From the NCBI GenBank assembly GCA_963708805.1, contig CAVPUA010000001.1, positions 248,001 through 312,000 of the forward strand: DNA of 64,000 nt. Reading direction: 5' to 3'. Under the pieces are notes generated by a model, which saw only the letters and a program-made list of their open reading frames with translations, made no database searches and was not told the DNA's origin. The stretch is from CAVPUA01 sp963708805 (lineage in GTDB: Bacteria > Actinomycetota > Actinomycetes > Mycobacteriales > Jatrophihabitantaceae). The translations under genes were made by a program, and so were the position numbers. This document shows, in pieces, positions 30,667 to 40,906 of the stretch. Positions within the stretch are counted from its first letter, which is position 1, and each line of letters starts with the position of its first letter.

Positions 30667-31830
30667 GACGCGGCCACGACCGACTCGTAGAGGTCGACGG
30701 TGCGGCGGGCGATGGCGTCCCAGCCGAACTCGCCCACCGCGCGCTCGCGGCCGGCCCGGCCCATCGCGGCGGCCCGGGCCGGATCGCGGCAGAGGTCGTT
30801 CACGGCCATCGCCAGCCCGTTCTCGAACGCGTCGACCGCATGCGGCGAGTACGGCACGAGCAACCCGGTGACGCCATGATCGACGACCTCCGGAATGCCG
30901 CCCACCGCACTGGCCACGACCGCCGTCTCGCAGGCCATCGCCTCGAGGTTCACGATTCCGAGCGGCTCGTAGATCGAGGGGCAGACGAAGACGGTCGCGG
31001 CGCCGAGCAGTTCGACGACCTCGCGGACGCGGCAGCATCTCGCGGATCCAGATCACCCCGGTGCGGGACTCGGCCAGCCGCTCGACGGCGGTGGCGATCT
31101 CGGCCGCGATCTCGGGGGTGTCGGGCGCGCCGGCGCACAGGATCAACTGCACCGAGGGGTCGAAGTGGGCCGCGGCCGCGAGCAGGTGGGCCAGCCCCTT
31201 CTGCCGGGTTATCCGTCCGACGAAGATCACCGACGGCCGGGTCGGGTCGATCCCGAAGCGTTCGGCGATCCCGGTCGACTCGACCGGCGCGTACAGGGAC
31301 GTGTCGATGCCGTTGTGGATCACGTGGACGCGCTCGGGTTCGACGAAGGGATAGGCGCTCAGGATCTCGTCGCGCATGCCGTTGCTGACCGCGATGATCG
31401 CCGCCGCGGTCTCGTACGCCTGCCGCTCGGCCCAGGACGAGATGACGTAGCCGCCGCCGAGTTGCTCGGCCTTCCACGGCCGCGCCGGTTCGAGTGAGTG
31501 GGCGCTCACCACGTGCGGCACGCCGTGCAACTGGCCGCCCAGCACCCCGGCCAGGTTCGCGTACCAGGTGTGCGAGTGCAGCAGATCGACGCCGCCGACG
31601 GCCGACGCGATCTCCAGATCGACACCGAGGGTCTGCACCGCGGCGTTGGCTCCGGCCAGCTCGGTCGGCGTCGTGTACGCCGACACCGACGGCTCGTCAC
31701 GGGGTTGCCCGAAGCAGTGAACGTCGACCTCGATCAGCTTGCGCAACTCGCGGACGAGGAACTCGACGTGAACTCCCGCGCCGCCGTAGACCTCGGGCGG
31801 GTATTCCTTGCTGATCACCGCTACGCGCAT
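30663..31830 (-). CDS. glgA: glycogen synthase / GlgM-type GT4 glycosyltransferase, one frameshift
   Basis: GT-B glycosyltransferase of the actinobacterial glycogen synthase group (Rv1212c/GlgM), which uses ADP-glucose to make glycogen or maltose-1-phosphate. It starts MRVAVISKEYPPEVYGGAGV. Further motifs are SHTWYANLAGVLGG, VIHNGIDTSLYAPV, FVGRITRQKGLAHLL and the nucleotide-sugar EX7E region IYEPLGIVNLEAMACETAVV. One indel near 31035 interrupts it. It is divergent from glgC, which supplies its substrate, through a 74-bp shared promoter region. Confidence 0.9.
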
Positions 31831-31833
31831 GAA

Positions 31834-31859
31834 GCGACCCTAAGACACAGGCGGGTCGC
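31834..31859. promoter_or_regulatory. dyad in the glgA/glgC divergent promoter region
   Basis: GCGACCC and GGGTCGC (7-bp perfect arms, 12-nt spacer) lie just upstream of glgA in the 74-bp glgA-glgC gap, a likely site for shared control. A -10-like TATAGGGT at 31891 precedes glgC. Confidence 0.35.
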
Positions 31860-31904
31860 AAGCTCCCCTATCTACCAATCCACCTGATCTATAGGGTGAG
31901 GAGC

Positions 31905-33125
31905 ATGGCTAGGGAACCGCGCGTGTTGGGGATCGTCCTGGCCGGCGGTGAAGGCAAGCGGCTGTGGCCGCTCACGGCCGACCGCGCCAAACCGGCCGTG
32001 CCGTTCGGGGGCAACTACCGGCTCATCGACTTCGTGCTGTCGAATCTGGTGAACGCGGGCTACCTGCGGATCTGCGTCCTGACGCAGTACAAGTCGCACT
32101 CGCTCGACCGGCACATCACCCAGACGTGGCGGATGTCGACGGTGATCGGCAACTACATCACGCCGGTGCCGGCGCAGCAGCGCCTCGGTCCGCGGTGGTA
32201 CACCGGCAGCGCCGACGCCATCCTGCAGTCGTTCAACTTGATCTACGACGATCGTCCCGACTACATCGTCGTGTTCGGCGCCGATCACGTCTATCGCATG
32301 GACCCGTCGCAGATGGTGGCCAAACACATCCAGACCGGCGCGGGAGTCACGGTGGCCGGAATCCGCGTGCCCCGCTCCGAGGCCGACCAGTTCGGCGTGA
32401 TCGACGCCGACGCCGACGGCAAGGTGCTCGGTTTCCTGGAAAAACCCGCGAAGCCGCCCGGTCTGCCCGACAACCCCGACGAGACGTTCGCGTCGATGGG
32501 CAATTATGTCTTTACGACCGAGGCACTGGTCGACGTCCTCAAACGGGACTCGCTCGACGAGGGATCGGTGCACGACATGGGCGGCTCGATCATGCCGATG
32601 ATGGTCGAGCAGGACGCCGCCTGGGTGTACGACTTCGCCGAGAACGACGTGCCCGGCGCCGAGGACCGTGATCGCGGCTACTGGCGCGACGTCGGGACGA
32701 TCGACGCCTACTACGACGCGCACATGGATCTGGTGGCCGTCCATCCGATCTTCAACATGTACAACCAGCAGTGGCCGATCTACACGAACCAGCCGCAGAT
32801 GCCACCGGCCAAGTTCGTCGAGGGCGGCCTGGCCCAGGAGTCGGTCGTCGGCGCCGGCGCGATCATCTCGGGCGCGACCGTGCGGCACAGCGTGATCGCT
32901 CCCAACTGCCGCCTGCACGCGGGCGCGTACGTCGAGGGCACGGTCGCGATGGACGGCGTCCAGATCGGCCGCGGGGCGGTGGTGCGCCGCGCGATCCTCG
33001 ACAAGGGCGTCGTGGTGCCCGACGGGGCGTTGATCGGCGTCGACCTCGACACCGACCGGCAGCGCTACCACGTGTCTGACAGCGGCATCGTCGTGCTGGG
33101 CAAGGGTCAGCTCGCGATTCCGTGA
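31905..33125 (+). CDS. glgC: glucose-1-phosphate adenylyltransferase
   Basis: Makes ADP-glucose from glucose-1-phosphate and ATP, the committed step of glycogen synthesis. The 406-residue protein is intact. The nucleotide loop is VLAGGEGKRLWPLTADRAKP, followed by GGNYRLIDFVLSNLVNAG, FGADHVYRMDPSQM, the glucose-1-phosphate region VLGFLEKP and the C-terminal beta-helix (RGAVVRRAILDKGVVVPDGA). ATG 31905 follows GTGAGGAG. The stop overlaps the next gene start (GTGA). Confidence 0.96.
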   Translation: MAREPRVLGIVLAGGEGKRLWPLTADRAKPAVPFGGNYRLIDFVLSNLVNAGYLRICVLTQYKSHSLDRHITQTWRMSTVIGNYITPVPAQQRLGPRWYTGSADAILQSFNLIYDDRPDYIVVFGADHVYRMDPSQMVAKHIQTGAGVTVAGIRVPRSEADQFGVIDADADGKVLGFLEKPAKPPGLPDNPDETFASMGNYVFTTEALVDVLKRDSLDEGSVHDMGGSIMPMMVEQDAAWVYDFAENDVPGAEDRDRGYWRDVGTIDAYYDAHMDLVAVHPIFNMYNQQWPIYTNQPQMPPAKFVEGGLAQESVVGAGAIISGATVRHSVIAPNCRLHAGAYVEGTVAMDGVQIGRGAVVRRAILDKGVVVPDGALIGVDLDTDRQRYHVSDSGIVVLGKGQLAIP

Positions 33126-34243
33126 GCGTCGGCTGGGATCTCGATCCGGTCGTCGCGGCCTGGCCCGGTTTCGCCGCGCTTGCCGCCGACGTCACGGCCG
33201 ACGCCTGCGTGGTCGGCCTCGGCGCGAGCGGGTTGGCCGCCGTCGAGGCGTTGCGCGAGCGTGGCTTGTCGGTGGTGGGCGTGGACGCCGGCCGCGTCGC
33301 CGGTGCCGCGGCCGGGCGCAACGGGGGATTCCTGCTCGGCGGAGCCGCCGTGGCGCTGCATCTCGCCATCGACCAGTTCGGCGAGGACGACGCGGCCTGG
33401 CTGTATCGCGAGACGCTGGCTGAGCTCGACCGGCTGGCCGAGCGGCTCGGACCCGAGGTCGTGCGGCGCGTCGGATCGATCCGGCTGGCCGGCCGACCGG
33501 GCGATCCCGACGACGAGGAACTGGCCGACTGCCGCGTGCAGGCCGACGCCCTGGCCCGTCTGGGCGTCGCCGTCGAGGCGTACGAGGGCGAGCTCGGACG
33601 CGGGCTCTTCCTGCCCGACGACGCCGCCATGAACCCGGCGCGTCGAGCCCTCGGGATCGCCGGGCCGATGAGTGGGCTGTACGAGAACTCGCCGGTGCTC
33701 GCGATCGAGGCGGGGCGGGTGGTCACCGCATCCGGGTCGGTGTCGGCCCCGGTGATCATCGTCGCCGTCGACGGCGGACTGGATCGACTGCTGCCCGCGC
33801 TGGCGGGGCGCGTCCGTACCGCCCGGCTGCAGATGCTCGCGACGGCTGCCCGGCCGCCACGCCTGAACTGCCCCGTGTACGCCCGCTGGGGCTACGACTA
33901 CGCCCAGCAGGACGCGTCCGGGCGGCTGTTCGTGGGCGGTGGTCGCGACCATTTCATCGATCACGAGTGGACGCACGACTCGACGCCCACCGCGGGCGTC
34001 CAGGCCTACGTCGAGACGGTGGCCCGGCGGATGGCCGGCGGCCCGGTCGAGGTGACCCACCGGTGGGCCGCGTCGGTCGGCTACACCCCGGACGGGCGGG
34101 CCCTGGTGACGCCGGTCGATGACGGCGTGATCGCCTGCGGCGGTTACTGCGGCACCGGCAATCTGGTCGGTCCGGTCGCTGCCCGGGCCGCCGTGACCCT
34201 CGCCCTCGACGGCGCACCGCCCCGGGGGTGCTTCGCGTCGTGA
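33122..34243 (+). CDS. FAD-dependent oxidoreductase (DAO/DadA family)
   Basis: A 373-residue flavoenzyme of the D-amino-acid-oxidase fold. The Rossmann motif DACVVGLGASGLAAVEALRE is preceded by an unusual 25-residue N-terminus. RNGGFLLGGAAVALHLAID is the Gly-rich segment of the PuuB/YgaF-like group, and the C-terminal FAD loop is ACGGYCGTGNLVGPVAARA. It is coupled by overlap to glgC, which is not functionally expected. The substrate is an amine or amino acid by family, otherwise unknown. Confidence 0.88.
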   Translation: MSVGWDLDPVVAAWPGFAALAADVTADACVVGLGASGLAAVEALRERGLSVVGVDAGRVAGAAAGRNGGFLLGGAAVALHLAIDQFGEDDAAWLYRETLAELDRLAERLGPEVVRRVGSIRLAGRPGDPDDEELADCRVQADALARLGVAVEAYEGELGRGLFLPDDAAMNPARRALGIAGPMSGLYENSPVLAIEAGRVVTASGSVSAPVIIVAVDGGLDRLLPALAGRVRTARLQMLATAARPPRLNCPVYARWGYDYAQQDASGRLFVGGGRDHFIDHEWTHDSTPTAGVQAYVETVARRMAGGPVEVTHRWAASVGYTPDGRALVTPVDDGVIACGGYCGTGNLVGPVAARAAVTLALDGAPPRGCFAS

Positions 34244-34304
34244 GTGGCCGATTTCGGTCCGAGTGGTCGCCGATACGCGACCACTCGCGCGGATATCGGC
34301 CACT
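34242..34304. repeat. nested palindrome (probable bidirectional terminator or repeat element)
   Basis: Outer arms GAGTGGCCGAT (34242-34252) and ATCGGCCACTC (34294-34304) enclose inner arms GAGTGGTCGC (34261-34270) and GCGACCACTC (34277-34286). Both pairs are perfect and share GAGTGG. It starts at the stop codon of the FAD oxidoreductase and ends 40 bp before the next gene. Confidence 0.75.
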
Positions 34305-34343
34305 CGCGGGAAGTGGGGTGCGGGGGTGCAGGAGAATGGCCGG

Positions 34344-37184
34344 GTGACCGATTCGCGCGAGCTCGTCGCCGCGCTCACCGAGGCCGGCGTCGGCGAGGTC
34401 GACGACGGCACCCGCCGCCGCGCCGAGTACAGCTCGGACGCCTCCAACTACCGCGTCGTGCCCGAGGTCGTGGTGTTCCCGCGGCACGTCGACGAGGTGA
34501 TCGCGGCGCTCGATGTGTGCCGGACGCTGGGGGTGCCGCTGACGCCGCGCGGGGCCGGGACCTCGATCGCCGGCAACGCGGTCGGTGCGGGCGTGGTGCT
34601 CGACTTCAGCCGCCACCTGAACCGGGTCGTCGGCATCGACGCCGATGCCCGGACGGCCGTCGTCGAGCCGGGCGCCATCCTCGATTCGATCACCGCGGCC
34701 GCCTCGAAACACGGACTGCGGTTCGGCCCCGATCCCTCGACCCACTCGCGGGCCACCGTCGGGGGTGCGCTGGGCAACAACGCCTGCGGATCGCGAGCGA
34801 TGGCCTACGGCCGCAGTTCCGACAACGTGCACTCCATCGACCTGGTCACCGGGGGCGGCACCCGGTTCACCGCGAGCACCCTCGACGCGGGCGGGCCGGC
34901 GGTGCTCGGTGAGCTCGACTCTCTCGTCCGCCAGCGGCTGGCGATGATCCGCACCGAGTTCGGCCGCTTCGGGCGTCAGGTGTCGGGCTATTCGCTCGAG
35001 CAGCTGCTGCCCGAGAACGGTGGCAACCTGGCCCGCTTCCTGGTCGGCACCGAAGGCACGCTCGGCGTGATGCTCGGCGCGACGGTCCGGCTGGTCGCTT
35101 CGCCGCCCGCAGTGGCCCTGACCGTCCTCGGCTACCCGGACATGCCGTCGGCCGCCGATGCCGTGCCGGCCCTGTTGCCGCACCGGCCGGTGGCCATCGA
35201 GGGTATGGACGCCCGGCTGGTCGACGTCGTGCGGCGGCGCAGTTCGCTGACCGTCCCGGCCTTGCCTCGAGGCGACGGCTGGCTGTTCGTCGAGACGTCG
35301 GGCGCCAGCGAGGCCGAGGCGATCGCGGCCGCCGAGAAGCTGGTGACCGACGCGGGTGCGCTCGACTCGATGATCGTCACCGGGCCCGCCGCCCGCGCGC
35401 TGTGGCGTATCCGCGAGGACGGGGCCGGGCTGGGTGGACGGACTCCCGGCAACGACCCGGCGTGGCCCGGCTGGGAGGACGCGGCGGTTCCGCCCGACCA
35501 GCTCGGCGACTACCTGCGCGAGTTCGGCGCCCTCATGCGCGAGCACCACCTCGACTCGCTCGTCTACGGTCACTTCGGCGACGGGTGCGTGCACGCACGT
35601 ATCGACTTCCCGTTCGCGCGGGACCCCGGCGAGTTCCGGCGCTTCCTCGTCGACGCGGCGCAGCTCGTCGCGCGGCACGGTGGATCGATGTCGGGCGAGC
35701 ACGGCGACGGCCGCGCCCGCGGCGAGCTGCTGCCCTACATGTACTCGCCCGAGGCGATCGACACCTTCGCCCAGGTGAAGCGGATCTTCGACCCGGCCGA
35801 CGTGCTGAATCCCGGGGTGATCGTGGCGCCCGCCGCCGTCGACGCCGACCTGCGCGTGCCGCTGGCTAAGAAGATCAACGGCCTGGGCTTTGCGTTCCCG
35901 CACGACGCGGGTGACCTCTCGACGGCCGTCCACCGGTGCGTTGGCGTCGGCAAGTGCCGGGCCGACAACACGGCGAGCGGCGGAGTCATGTGCCCGTCCT
36001 TCCTGGCCACTCGCGACGAGAAGGACTCGACCCGGGCCCGCGCTCGGGTGCTTCAGGAGGTCGCGAACGGCTCGCTCGTCCAGGGCTTCGCGTCGGACGC
36101 GCTGGCCGAGTCGCTCGATCTCTGCCTGTCGTGCAAGGGCTGCTCCAGCGACTGCCCGGCCGGCGTCGACATGGCGACGTACAAGGCCGAGGCGCTGCAC
36201 CGCCGCTACCGCCGCAAGCTGCGTCCACCCGCGCACTACGCGCTGGGCTGGCTGCCGCGGTGGGCCAGGCTGGCCAGCCGATCGCCCAAGCTGATCAACC
36301 GCATCGCTGGCCAATCGGCCGCTCGCCCGCGATCGCCAAGCGGCTGGGCGGCATCGACGAGCGGCGCCCGCTGCCCTCGTTCGCGACCACGACGTTCCGC
36401 GAGTGGTTCGCGGCCGTCCGGACCTCGCGTCCGAGCCGTCGCCGCGAACCCCGATCGCGCTGTGGGTCGACACGTTCACCGACCACTTCTCGCCCGAGGT
36501 CGGCCGGGCCGCGGTGATGGTGCTCGAGAGCGCCGGCTACGACGTCCGGATCACCGAGAAGCCGGTCTGCTGCGGGCTGACGTGGATCTCGACCGGCCAG
36601 CTCGACGGCGCCAAGAAGCAGCTGCGGGCCTCGCTCGACGCGCTGGATCCCTTTGTCGCAGAAGGGACTTCCCGTCGTCGGGTCTCGAGCCGTCGTGCAC
36701 GGCCGTGCTGCGCAGCGATCTCGTCGAGCTGCTGCCCGACGACCCGCGCGCCGAGCGGGTCAAGGCGGCGACCAGGACGCTGGCCGAGGTGCTGCAGTCG
36801 ACCGAGGGCTGGACGCCACCGCGCCTGGACGGGGTCGAGGCGGTCGCCCAGCCGCACTGCCATCAGCACGCCGTCATGGGCTGGCAGCCCGACGCCGCGC
36901 TGCTCGACCGACGGCCGGGCGCCAGCGTCGACGCGGTCGGTGGTTGCTGCGGACTGGCCGGCAACTTCGGCGTCGAGCGCGGCCACTACGACGTGTCGGT
37001 CGCCGTCGCCGAGAACGCGCTGCTGCCGGCCGTCCGGGCCGCGGGCGAGGACGCGGTCGTGCTGGCCGACGGGTTCTCCTGCCGCACCCAGCTCGACCAG
37101 CTGGCCGACCGGCGCGGCGTCCACCTGGCCCAGCTGCTGGCCGGCGCGCTGCCCACCCCGATGCGCCGGGCCGGATCCGAGTAG
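34344..37184 (+). CDS. fused FAD-linked oxidase / 4Fe-4S / CCG protein (GlcD-GlcF or D-lactate dehydrogenase type)
   Basis: Large membrane-associated 2-hydroxyacid dehydrogenase with flavin and Fe-S halves on one chain. FAD_binding_4: PRGAGTSIAGNAVGAGVVLD and GNNACGSRAMAYGRSSDNVH; FAD-oxidase C-domain: GEHGDGRARGELLPYMYSPE. Fe-S sites: GVGKCRADNTASGGVMCPSF and LCLSCKGCSSDCPAGVDM. Two CCG domains: PVCCGLTWISTGQLDGAK and GGCCGLAGNFGVERGHYD. The GTG 34344 start follows AGGAGA. Indels near 36310, 36430 and 36665 interrupt the Fe-S half. The substrate could be D-lactate, glycolate or D-2-hydroxyglutarate. Confidence 0.88.
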   Translation: MTDSRELVAALTEAGVGEVDDGTRRRAEYSSDASNYRVVPEVVVFPRHVDEVIAALDVCRTLGVPLTPRGAGTSIAGNAVGAGVVLDFSRHLNRVVGIDADARTAVVEPGAILDSITAAASKHGLRFGPDPSTHSRATVGGALGNNACGSRAMAYGRSSDNVHSIDLVTGGGTRFTASTLDAGGPAVLGELDSLVRQRLAMIRTEFGRFGRQVSGYSLEQLLPENGGNLARFLVGTEGTLGVMLGATVRLVASPPAVALTVLGYPDMPSAADAVPALLPHRPVAIEGMDARLVDVVRRRSSLTVPALPRGDGWLFVETSGASEAEAIAAAEKLVTDAGALDSMIVTGPAARALWRIREDGAGLGGRTPGNDPAWPGWEDAAVPPDQLGDYLREFGALMREHHLDSLVYGHFGDGCVHARIDFPFARDPGEFRRFLVDAAQLVARHGGSMSGEHGDGRARGELLPYMYSPEAIDTFAQVKRIFDPADVLNPGVIVAPAAVDADLRVPLAKKINGLGFAFPHDAGDLSTAVHRCVGVGKCRADNTASGGVMCPSFLATRDEKDSTRARARVLQEVANGSLVQGFASDALAESLDLCLSCKGCSSDCPAGVDMATYKAEALHRRYRRKLRPPAHYALGWLPRWARLASRSPKLINRIAGQSAARPRSPSGWAASTSGARCPRSRPRRSASGSRPSGPRVRAVAANPDRAVGRHVHRPLLARGRPGRGDGARERRLRRPDHREAGLLRADVDLDRPARRRQEAAAGLARRAGSLCRRRDFPSSGLEPSCTAVLRSDLVELLPDDPRAERVKAATRTLAEVLQSTEGWTPPRLDGVEAVAQPHCHQHAVMGWQPDAALLDRRPGASVDAVGGCCGLAGNFGVERGHYDVSVAVAENALLPAVRAAGEDAVVLADGFSCRTQLDQLADRRGVHLAQLLAGALPTPMRRAGSE

Positions 37185-37209
37185 CCTGACTGCGACCGAG
37201 GAGGGACAC

Positions 37210-38305
37210 GTGACCGGCGTTCGTACCGCCGCCCTACCCGTACGACCGTCTCGACGCCATCGTCGCGATCGCCGACCGGCACGCCGGCGGCGCGGTCGAC
37301 CTCTCGATCGGCACGCCGTGCGACCCCGCCCCGGCCGACGTCATCGCCGCCCTCGCCGACACCACGGCCGCCATGGGCTACCCGCCGTCGATCGGCACCA
37401 AGCTGCTTGCGCGAGACCGCCGCCCGCTGGATCGAGCGCCGCCTGGGCGCGAGCGTCGATCCCGCGACCGAGCTGGCCGCCTGCGTCGGCACCAAGGAGT
37501 TCGTCGCGTCGACCCCGCAGTACCTCAAGCTGCGCGACCCGTCCCGCGACACGATCCTGTACCCGGCGATCAGCTACCCGACCTACGCGATGGGCGCGAC
37601 GCTGGCCGGCGCTGCGCGCGGTCAGCTACACCAAGCTCGACGACATCTCCGCCGGCCGACGCCGAGCGGGCGCTGGCCGTCTGGGTCAACTCGCCGGGCA
37701 ACCCGACCGGCGAGCTGCACGACCTCGACGCGGCCGCGCGGTGGGGCCGCGAGCGCGGCGTGCTCGTGCTCAGCGACGAGTGCTACGCCGAGTTCACCTG
37801 GAGCCAGCCGCCGACGACGATCCTGACGTCGGGGACGCAGGGCGTGCTGGCCGTCCACTCGCTGTCCAAGCGCGACAACTTCGCCGGCGCGCGCATCGGT
37901 TTCTACTCCGGCGACGCCGACGTCGTGCACTACCTCGAAGAGGTGCGCAAGCACGCCGGGCTGATGCCGCCCGGGCCGGTGCAGGCGGCGGCGGTCGATC
38001 GCGCTGGACGACGACGAGCACGTCGAGGCGCAGCGCGATCGCTACCACCGCCGGCTGGTGCGGCTGCGCGAGATCCTGGCCGACGGCGGGCTACGACTGC
38101 GAGCTGCCCGGCGGGCGCGTTCTACCTCTGGGTGCCGGCCGCGGACGCCTGGGCGGCCGCCGCCGATCTGGCCGAACGGGCGGGAATCGTGGTGTCTCCG
38201 GGCGATTTCTACGGTTCCGAGTCCGACCGCTTCTTCCGCGTCGCCGCCGTGCAGCCCGACGACCGCATCGAACTGGCGGCCGACCGAATAGGGTTGCGGA
38301 CGTAG
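37210..38305 (+). CDS. dapC: succinyldiaminopimelate transaminase DapC, frameshifted
   Basis: PLP aminotransferase of the succinylase branch. It has DLSIGTPCDPAPADVIAAL, the DapC-type GYPPSIGT, GTKEFVASTPQYL, YPAISYPTYAMGATLAGA, VWVNSPGNPTGELHDLD, DECYAEFTW and the PLP-lysine segment VHSLSKRDNFAGARIGFYSG. These specific motifs fit Rv1178-type DapC better than the other aminotransferase at 9.8 kb. GTG 37210 follows GAGGAGGG. Indels lie near 37235, 37405, 37620, 37662, 38000, 38090 and 38115. It probably follows the oxidase on one transcript (25-bp gap). Confidence 0.9.
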
Positions 38306-38387
38306 GAGCAGCAACGACGACCACAGCGCCGGGGCGCCCGCGAGACCGGCAATGCGGCCGACACATTTCCGCCATACGATCGCGAGG

Positions 38388-39985
38388 GTGTCCGACTTGT
38401 TCGACGACTACGGGACCGGCGCCAAGGCGTGGGACGAGATGGTGGATGCCACCGGATCGATCCGACCGCAGTACCGTCCGCTCGCCGAGTCGATGCGCAC
38501 CTACGGCGTCAACGAACTGAAGGCCAGCGTCGACTCGCTGGCCCGCGGCTACCTCGATCAGGGCGTGACGTTCGACGTCGGCGGCGAGGAGCGGCCGTTC
38601 CCGCTCGACATCGTCCCGCGGATCATCGACGACATCGCCTGGCAGACGATCGAGCGCGGCGTCAAGCAGCGGGTCAAGGCGCTCGAGGCGTTCCTGGCCG
38701 ACGTGTACGGCCCGGCCCGCTGCGTCGCCGACGGCGTCGTTCCGCGCAGCGTGATCACCACGTCGAAGAACTTCCACCGGCAAGCGTTCGGCATCGAGCC
38801 GCCCAACGGCGTGCGCGTGCACGTCGCCGGCATCGACCTGATCCGCGACGAGCAGGGCACGTTCCGCGTGCTCGAGGACAACGTCCGGGTGCCCTCGGGT
38901 GTCAGCTACGTGCTGGCCAACCGCAACGCGATGCGCCAGCCGTGGGCCGACACCCTGCACGCGATGCGGCTGCGGCCGGTGTCGCAGTACCCGCAGCGGC
39001 TGCTGGCCGCGTTGCGCCGAGCCGCGCCGCAGGGCGCGTCGAACCCGCGCGTCGTCGTGCTCACGCCCGGCGTCTACAACAGCGCCTACTTCGAGCACGC
39101 CTGGCTGGCCCGGGCCATGGGCGTCGAGCTGGTCGAGGGCCGCGACCTCGTCTGCTCCGGCGGCACCGTGCGCATGCGCGACACCTCCGGCGAGCGGCGC
39201 GTGGACGTCATCTATCGCCGCGTCGACGACGAGTACCTCGACCCGGTGCAGTTCAAGCCCGACTCGATGCTGGGCTGCCCCGGGCTGCTGACGGCGGCCC
39301 GCGCCGGCAACGTCACGATCGCCAATGCCGTCGGCAACGGGGTCGCCGACGACAAGTTGATCTACACCTACTTGCCCGACCTCATCCGGTACTACCTGTC
39401 CGAGGACGCCGTGCTGCCCAACGTCGACACGTGGCGCTTGGAGGAGCCCGATGCCCTGGAAGAGGTGCTCGACCGGTTGTCCGAACTCGTCGTCAAGCCG
39501 GTCGACGGCGCCGGGCGGCAAGGGGCTGGTGATCGGCCCGGCGGCGTCGAAGAAGGAGCTCGACAAGCTGCGCACGCGCCTGCTCGCCGACCCGCGCGGA
39601 TGGATCGCGCAGCCGGTCGTTCAGCTCTCGACCGTGCCGACGCTTGATCGGCGATGCGCTCGAACCCCGTCACGTCGACCTTCGGCCCTTCGCGGTGAAC
39701 GACGGCAACGACGTCTGGGTGCTGCCGGGTGGCCTGACCCGCGTTGCGCTGCCGGCCGGCTCGCTCGTCGTGAACTCCAGCCAGGGCGGCGGCTCGAAGG
39801 ACACCTGGGTGCTGGCCGGCGAGCGCCGCCAGTCACAGTTCCAGTCCCAGACCGAGGCTCCGGCCCCGCCGCCCGCCCCTGAGCCGAAGGCCGAGAAGCG
39901 CCCGTTCGCCGCGCCCGACCAGAGCCTCGGCGAGGAAATGCACCAGCAACAGCAGCAGCAACAACAGGGACGGACGACATGCTGA
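38388..39985 (+). CDS. circularly permuted ATP-grasp protein (DUF404/DUF407)
   Basis: Predicted amide-bond-forming ligase of the circularly permuted ATP-grasp type 2 family. It has YGTGAKAWDEMVD near the start, YLDQGVTFDVGGEERPFPLD, IPRIIDD-like VPRIIDDIAWQTIERGVKQR, RVLEDNVRVPSGVSYVLANR, VVLTPGVYNSAYFEHAWLAR, KPVDGAGGKGLVIGP (after correction) and FAVNDGNDVWVLPGGLTRVA. An unusual C-terminal tail ends in a run of eight Gln (HQQQQQQQQGRTTC). GTG 38388 gives the conserved N-terminus. Indels lie near 39515 and 39645. It overlaps the alpha-E gene by seven bases. Confidence 0.9.
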
Positions 39986-40906
39986 GCCGGCTGGCCGAGT
40001 CGCTGTACTGGATCGGACGGCACGTCGAGCGGGCCGAGGACACCAGCCGCATCCTCGACGTCCACCTGACGCTGCTGCTCGAAGACCCGTGGGCGCCCGA
40101 GAACGTCGTCTGCGCCTCGTTGCTGTCGGCGATGGGCCGCGAGCCCGAGGGCAATGTCGGTTCGCAGGACGTGCTCGACCTGCTGGCCTGGAATCGGGAC
40201 GACACCGCCTCGGTCGTCGGTTCGCTCGGAGCCGCGCGCGAGAACGCCCGGCGCTCGCGCGAGGTGATCTCGACCGAGCTGTGGGAGAGCATCAACGTCA
40301 CCTGGCACGACGCCACCCGGGTGGTGCGACGGACCCGTCCGCACTCGTTCTTCACCTGGGTGCGCGAACGCGCCGCGGCCTTCAACGGCGCGGCCGACGC
40401 CACGATCTCCCGCGACGACGCCTGGCAGTTCCTCGTCCTCGGCCGCAGCATCGAACGGGCCGACATGACGGCGCGCCTCGTCGCCGCCCGTGCCCTCGCC
40501 GGCAGCGCCGGGCCGTCCTGGGTGACGTTGCTGCAGAGTTGCGGCGCCTACCAGGCCTTCCTGCGCAGCGCGCGCGGCGCGGTCGAGGACGCTCGCGCGA
40601 GTGGAGTTCCTGTTGCTCGACCCGCTGTTCCCGCGGTCGTTGATCAGCGCGTTGATCACCGCCGAGCACTGCCTGGACGAACTCGACCGGTCGGGTCAGA
40701 ACGGCGCTCGGCACGGCCGCGCCGGCGAGGCGAGCCGGGTGCTCGGGATGATCCGGTCCGAACTCGAGTTCGCGCCGACCAGCGAGCTGTTCACCGACGT
40801 CTACGAGGTGATGGAGCGCGTGCAGATCGCCTGTTCGGTCACCAGTGACGCCGTCACCCGGCGCTACTTCCCGCGCGAAGCGGTCACGAACTGGATGGTC
40901 TCGTGA
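39979..40906 (+). CDS. alpha-E domain protein (DUF403), one frameshift
   Basis: All-helical partner of the ATP-grasp ligase. The signature start MLSRLAESLYWIGRHVERAE is clear. It continues with INVTWHDATRVVRR, WQFLVLGRSIERADMTARLV and the C-terminal EVMERVQIACSVTSDAVTRR. One indel near 40595 splits it. The start overlaps the ATP-grasp stop and its stop overlaps the transglutaminase start (TGATG), so the three proteins are almost certainly made together. The function is undefined; the module is predicted to synthesise or ligate a peptide. Confidence 0.9.

Noticed and set aside
33954..36479. An 841-codon open frame on the minus strand
   Set aside because: It lies opposite the FAD oxidoreductase and GlcD/GlcF genes, has no recognisable domain and is Arg/Val/Asp-rich as expected of an antisense shadow in high-GC DNA.
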